The notes below the pieces were generated by a model that was not told the origin of the DNA, searched no databases, and saw only the letters and a program-made list of their open reading frames with translations. From positions 124,001-188,000 of the forward strand of contig NZ_CP135079.1 in NCBI RefSeq assembly GCF_032121415.1: DNA of 64,000 bases, in the 5' to 3' direction. This document shows positions 61,116-64,000 of the stretch, in pieces (position 1 is the first letter of the stretch; each line of letters opens with the position of its first letter). Source of the stretch: Streptomyces parvus. Lineage in GTDB: Bacteria > Actinomycetota > Actinomycetes > Streptomycetales > Streptomycetaceae. The position numbers were made by a program, and so were the translations under genes.

Positions 61116-63308
61116 ATGTCCGTTGCCCTCGTCAGACCCCCGCGGCCTCCCGCGGCCGCATCCCGTCGACGGCGCACGCTGGCCCTCGCGGTCATCACCA
61201 CCCTGGTCGCCACGCTGCTCGCGGCCGTGCAGGCGGCTCCGGCACAGGCCGCGCCGGTGCTGCTCTCCCAGGGCAGCACGGTGACCGCCTCCAGCCAGGA
61301 GAACGGCGGCACCGCGGCGGGCAACGCCGTCGACGGCGACGGCGGGACCCGCTGGTCCAGCGCGTTCGCCGACCCCCAGTGGATCCGCATCGACCTCGGT
61401 ACGCCGGCCGCGCTCAGCCGGGTCGAACTCGCCTGGGAAGCCGCGCACGCCAAGAGCTACCGCATCGAGCTCTCGGCCAACGGCAACGACTGGACGACGG
61501 CCTACAGCACCACCACGTCGGCGGGCGGCAACGAGACCCTGAACGTCTCCGGCGACGCCCGTTACGTGCGGCTGACCGGCACCGAGCGGGCCACCGGCTA
61601 CGGCTACTCGCTCTGGGAGTTCAAGGTCTTCGGTACGCGTGACGGCGGTGGCGGACCGGAGATCCCGGGCGGCGGGGACCTCGGTCCGAACGTCCATGTC
61701 TTCGACCCCTCCACGCCGAACATCCAGGGCAAGGTCGACGAGATCTTCAGGAAGCAGGAGTCCGCGCAGTTCGGCAGCGGCCGGCACGCGCTCCTCTTCA
61801 AGCCGGGCACGTACGACAACATCAACGCGCAGATCGGCTTCTACACGCAGATCGCGGGTCTCGGCCTCCACCCGAACGCCACCACGTTCAACGGCGATGT
61901 GACCGTGGACGCGGGCTGGTTCAACGGGAACGCGACGCAGAACTTCTGGCGTTCGGCCGAGAACCTGACCCTCAACCCGGTCAACGGGACCAACCGCTGG
62001 GCGGTCTCCCAAGCAGCCCCGTTCCGCCGGATGCACGTCAAGGGCGGGCTGAACCTCGCCCCCGACGGTTACGGCTGGGCCAGCGGCGGCTACATCGCCG
62101 ACTCCAAGATCGACGGCACGGTCGGCCCCTACTCCCAGCAGCAGTGGTACACCCGGGACAGCTCCGTCGGCGGCTGGACCAACGCCGTGTGGAACATGAC
62201 GTTCTCCGGTGTCCAGGGCGCCCCCGCGGCGAGCTACCCGACCCCGCCGTACACCACGCTGGACACCACTCCGATCTCGCGCGAGAAGCCCTTCCTCTAC
62301 CTCGACGGCAACGAGTACAAGGTCTTCGTCCCCGCGAAGCGCGTCAACGCGCGCGGCGTCTCGTGGGGCGGCGGAAGCCAGCCGGGCGAGTCCATCCCGC
62401 TGAACCGCTTCTACGTCGTCAAGCAGGGCGCCACCGCCGCGACGATCAACGCCGCGCTCGCGCAGGGCCTCCACCTGCTGTTCACGCCCGGGGTCTACCA
62501 CATCGACCAGACCGTCAACGTGAACCGGGCGAACACCGTCGTCCTCGGGCTCGGCCTGGCCACCATCATCCCGGACAACGGGGTGACGGCCATGAAGGTC
62601 GCCGATGTCGACGGAGTGAAGCTGGCGGGCTTCCTCATCGACGCGGGCCCGGTCAACTCGCAGACGCTGCTGGAGGTCGGGCCGCAGGGCGCGTCCGCCG
62701 ACCACTCGGCGAACCCGACGTCGCTGCAGGACGTGTTCGTGCGGATCGGCGGCGCCGGTCCCGGCAAGGCGACCACGAGCATCGTCGTCAACAGCGACGA
62801 CACGATCATCGACCACACCTGGGTGTGGCGGGCGGACCACGGGGAGGGCTGGGGCTGGGAGACCAACCGGGCCGACTACGGGGTCCGCGTGAACGGCGAC
62901 GACGTCCTGGCGACCGGGCTGTTCGTGGAGCACTTCAACAAGTACGACGTGGAGTGGTACGGCGAGCGCGGCCGCACGATCTTCTTCCAGAACGAGAAGG
63001 CGTACGACGCACCCAACCAGGCCGCCATCCAGAACGGGAACACGAAGGGCTACGCGGCCTACCGGGTCGACGACTCGGTCCAGCAGCACGAGGGCTGGGG
63101 CATGGGCAGCTACTGCTACTACAACGTCGACCCGACCATCGTCCAGGAACACGGCTTCAAGGCACCGGTGAAGCCCGGCGTCAAGTTCCACAACCTGCTC
63201 GTCGTCTCGCTCGGCGGCAACGGCCAGTACCAGCACGTCATCAACAACATCGGCTCCCCGACATCGGGAACGTCGACGATTCCGTCGACCGTCACCAACT
63301 TCCCCTAG
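61116..63308 (+). CDS. Secreted discoidin-domain protein with predicted beta-helix catalytic domain
   Basis: 730 residues; AGGAG upstream of the ATG. Signal peptide, then one F5/8-type-C module (~45-178; RWSSAFADPQWIRIDLGTPA), a Gly-rich linker and a ~540-residue domain with pectate-lyase-like features: RHALLFKPGTYDNINAQIGF, AGLGLHPNATTFNGDV, VVLGLGLATIIPDNG, IVVNSDDTIIDHTWVW and NRADYGVRVNGDDVLATGLF. This recalls beta-helical glucanases such as GH55 or GH87, but the family is not certain. Related proteins are often annotated only as coagulation-factor 5/8 proteins or, dubiously, adenylyl cyclase. Co-regulation with GH16 suggests a beta- or alpha-glucan substrate. Confidence 0.82.
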   Translation: MSVALVRPPRPPAAASRRRRTLALAVITTLVATLLAAVQAAPAQAAPVLLSQGSTVTASSQENGGTAAGNAVDGDGGTRWSSAFADPQWIRIDLGTPAALSRVELAWEAAHAKSYRIELSANGNDWTTAYSTTTSAGGNETLNVSGDARYVRLTGTERATGYGYSLWEFKVFGTRDGGGGPEIPGGGDLGPNVHVFDPSTPNIQGKVDEIFRKQESAQFGSGRHALLFKPGTYDNINAQIGFYTQIAGLGLHPNATTFNGDVTVDAGWFNGNATQNFWRSAENLTLNPVNGTNRWAVSQAAPFRRMHVKGGLNLAPDGYGWASGGYIADSKIDGTVGPYSQQQWYTRDSSVGGWTNAVWNMTFSGVQGAPAASYPTPPYTTLDTTPISREKPFLYLDGNEYKVFVPAKRVNARGVSWGGGSQPGESIPLNRFYVVKQGATAATINAALAQGLHLLFTPGVYHIDQTVNVNRANTVVLGLGLATIIPDNGVTAMKVADVDGVKLAGFLIDAGPVNSQTLLEVGPQGASADHSANPTSLQDVFVRIGGAGPGKATTSIVVNSDDTIIDHTWVWRADHGEGWGWETNRADYGVRVNGDDVLATGLFVEHFNKYDVEWYGERGRTIFFQNEKAYDAPNQAAIQNGNTKGYAAYRVDDSVQQHEGWGMGSYCYYNVDPTIVQEHGFKAPVKPGVKFHNLLVVSLGGNGQYQHVINNIGSPTSGTSTIPSTVTNFP

Positions 63309-63389
63309 ACCCGGGCCTCTTCCGCCCGGACCCGGTGACCCGGGAGCGGTGAGCAGGTCCGGTGTCCGGCGGCCCGGACCGGCCCGCCG

Positions 63390-63444
63390 CGAACGGGGGG
63401 CGGCCTCCGGTGGGCGTTACCGTCCGCCGGGGGCCGCCCGTTCG
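63390..63444. terminator. Imperfect hairpin between convergent genes
   Basis: CGAACGGGGGGCGGCCTCCGG (63390-63410, quoted arms paired in part) pairs with the arm ending GGCCGCCCGTTCG at 63444, with a 2-nt bulge. Likely stops transcripts from the discoidin gene (+). Confidence 0.55.
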
Positions 63445-63454
63445 AGCATTGCCA

Positions 63455-63487
63455 GGGCCGGGCGCACCCGGAGGGGGTGCCCGGCCC
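63455..63487 (-). terminator. Hairpin directly after the enolase gene
   Basis: GGGCCGGGCGCACCC (63455-63469) pairs with GGGTGCCCGGCCC (63475-63487), 2-nt bulge, 5-nt loop, 4 bp past the enolase stop on the minus strand. Confidence 0.7.
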
Positions 63488-63491
63488 GCGG

Positions 63492-64000
63492 TCAGGAGCG
63501 GGACAGCAGCGCCCCGCCGGCGTACTGCGCCGACTCGCCCAACTCCTCCTCGATCCGGATCAGCTGGTTGTACTTGGCCGTGCGGTCGGAGCGGGACAGC
63601 GAGCCGGTCTTGATCTGGCCACAGCCCGTCGCCACCGCCAGGTCGGCGATCGTGGTGTCCTCCGTCTCGCCGGAGCGGTGGGACATCACGGCGCTCCAGC
63701 CCGCACGCCGGGCCGTGGCGACCGTGGCGAGGGCTTCGGTCAGGGTGCCGATCTGGTTGACCTTGACCAGGACCGAGTTGCCGACGCCGGTCCGGATGCC
63801 CTCACGCACCTGCGCTTCGTCGGTGCAGAAGACGTCGTCGCCGGTGAGCTGGCAGCGGTGGCCGACGCGGGCGGTCAGCTCGCGCCAGCCGTCCAGGTCG
63901 TCCTCGGCCATCGGGTCCTCGATGGAGACGACCGGGTACGCGTCGATCAGCTTGGCCAGGTAGTCCGCCTGTTCGGAGGGCGTGCGGCGGACCCCCTCGC
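63492..64000 (-). CDS. eno: Enolase (5' end outside window)
   Basis: C-terminal ~168 residues only. The conserved barrel end is intact: [50 protein letters not shown] with catalytic Lys, [20 protein letters not shown] and [20 protein letters not shown] with the second Lys. Interconverts 2-phosphoglycerate and phosphoenolpyruvate. [10 protein letters not shown] differs from the SIEDGLAE of the usual streptomycete enzyme, so this may be a second enolase paralogue. Confidence 0.95.
   Translation of the reverse strand, partial: EGVRRTPSEQADYLAKLIDAYPVVSIEDPMAEDDLDGWRELTARVGHRCQLTGDDVFCTDEAQVREGIRTGVGNSVLVKVNQIGTLTEALATVATARRAGWSAVMSHRSGETEDTTIADLAVATGCGQIKTGSLSRSDRTAKYNQLIRIEEELGESAQYAGGALLSRS

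Noticed and set aside
61116..63308. Adenylyl cyclase annotation
   Set aside because: No cyclase motif is present; the protein is secreted, with discoidin and beta-helix features.

Overview
The window is high-GC DNA (roughly 70-73% G+C by eye) with GTG/TTG starts, GGAGG-type ribosome-binding sites and many four-base ATGA/GTGA gene overlaps. The gene families present (a secreted GH18 chitinase with dre-like promoter boxes, GH16/CBM32 glycanases, a Ser/Thr kinase with a TPR tail, several actinobacteria-only DUF families, MutAB-MeaB) point to Streptomyces or a very close relative. I recognise no tRNA, rRNA, CRISPR array or riboswitch.

Layout. 0-2.4 kb: TetR regulator (cut by the window edge) and MFS exporter sharing a palindromic operator, then a conserved small protein with a clear intrinsic terminator. 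2.5-4 kb: a mosaic, frameshifted remnant of acyl-CoA catabolism genes (thiolase C-terminus, enoyl-CoA hydratase scrap, alpha/beta-hydrolase N-terminus). 4-9.5 kb: phenylacetate-CoA ligase, a complete polar amino-acid ABC importer and an acyl-CoA synthetase. 9.7-18 kb: secreted hydrolases (penicillin-acylase type Ntn hydrolase, beta-lactamase-fold serine hydrolase, SGNH hydrolase), an N-terminally truncated acyl-CoA synthetase and a phytoene-desaturase-like flavoprotein. 18-24 kb: Ser/Thr kinase with TPRs, HTH-flavin protein, an unknown protein, a truncated acyl-CoA dehydrogenase and an RlmG-type rRNA methyltransferase. 24-27.4 kb: GH25 lysozyme, secreted nuclease and a glutaminase-STAS protein.

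27.4-47.3 kb is rich in proteins typical of actinobacterial stress or stationary-phase loci: DUF1269, baeRF3, phosphoketolase, aldehyde dehydrogenase, an anti-sigma-type ATPase, DUF6479, DUF6328, DUF1992, a tandem paralogous pair, a tyrosine phosphatase and DUF6325-SHOCT. They surround a molybdenum-flavin-FeS aldehyde oxidoreductase operon (yagTSR-like). One intact IS481-family element sits at 41250-42304 between convergent genes; its transposase reads out of the element and stops in the duplicated target CCTAGG.

47.5-52.7 kb is the mutA-mutB-meaB operon (propionate/odd-chain carbon; methylmalonyl-CoA to succinyl-CoA), preceded by a perfect palindrome. It is followed by a Streptomyces-type unknown protein that converges on phosphoglucomutase with overlapping stop codons in one CTAG. 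56-63.3 kb is a polysaccharide-degradation region: GH18 chitinase with two dre-like boxes around its promoter, then a divergent pair (GH16 beta-glucanase with two discoidin modules, and a discoidin plus predicted beta-helix protein) with LacI-family-like palindromes in the 351-bp gap. The window ends in the 3' part of an enolase gene.

Limits: family names come from recalled motifs and family features, not searches. Broken genes are called from loss of reading frame and missing domains; sequencing error cannot be excluded for the closely spaced frameshifts near 2.6-3.3 kb.
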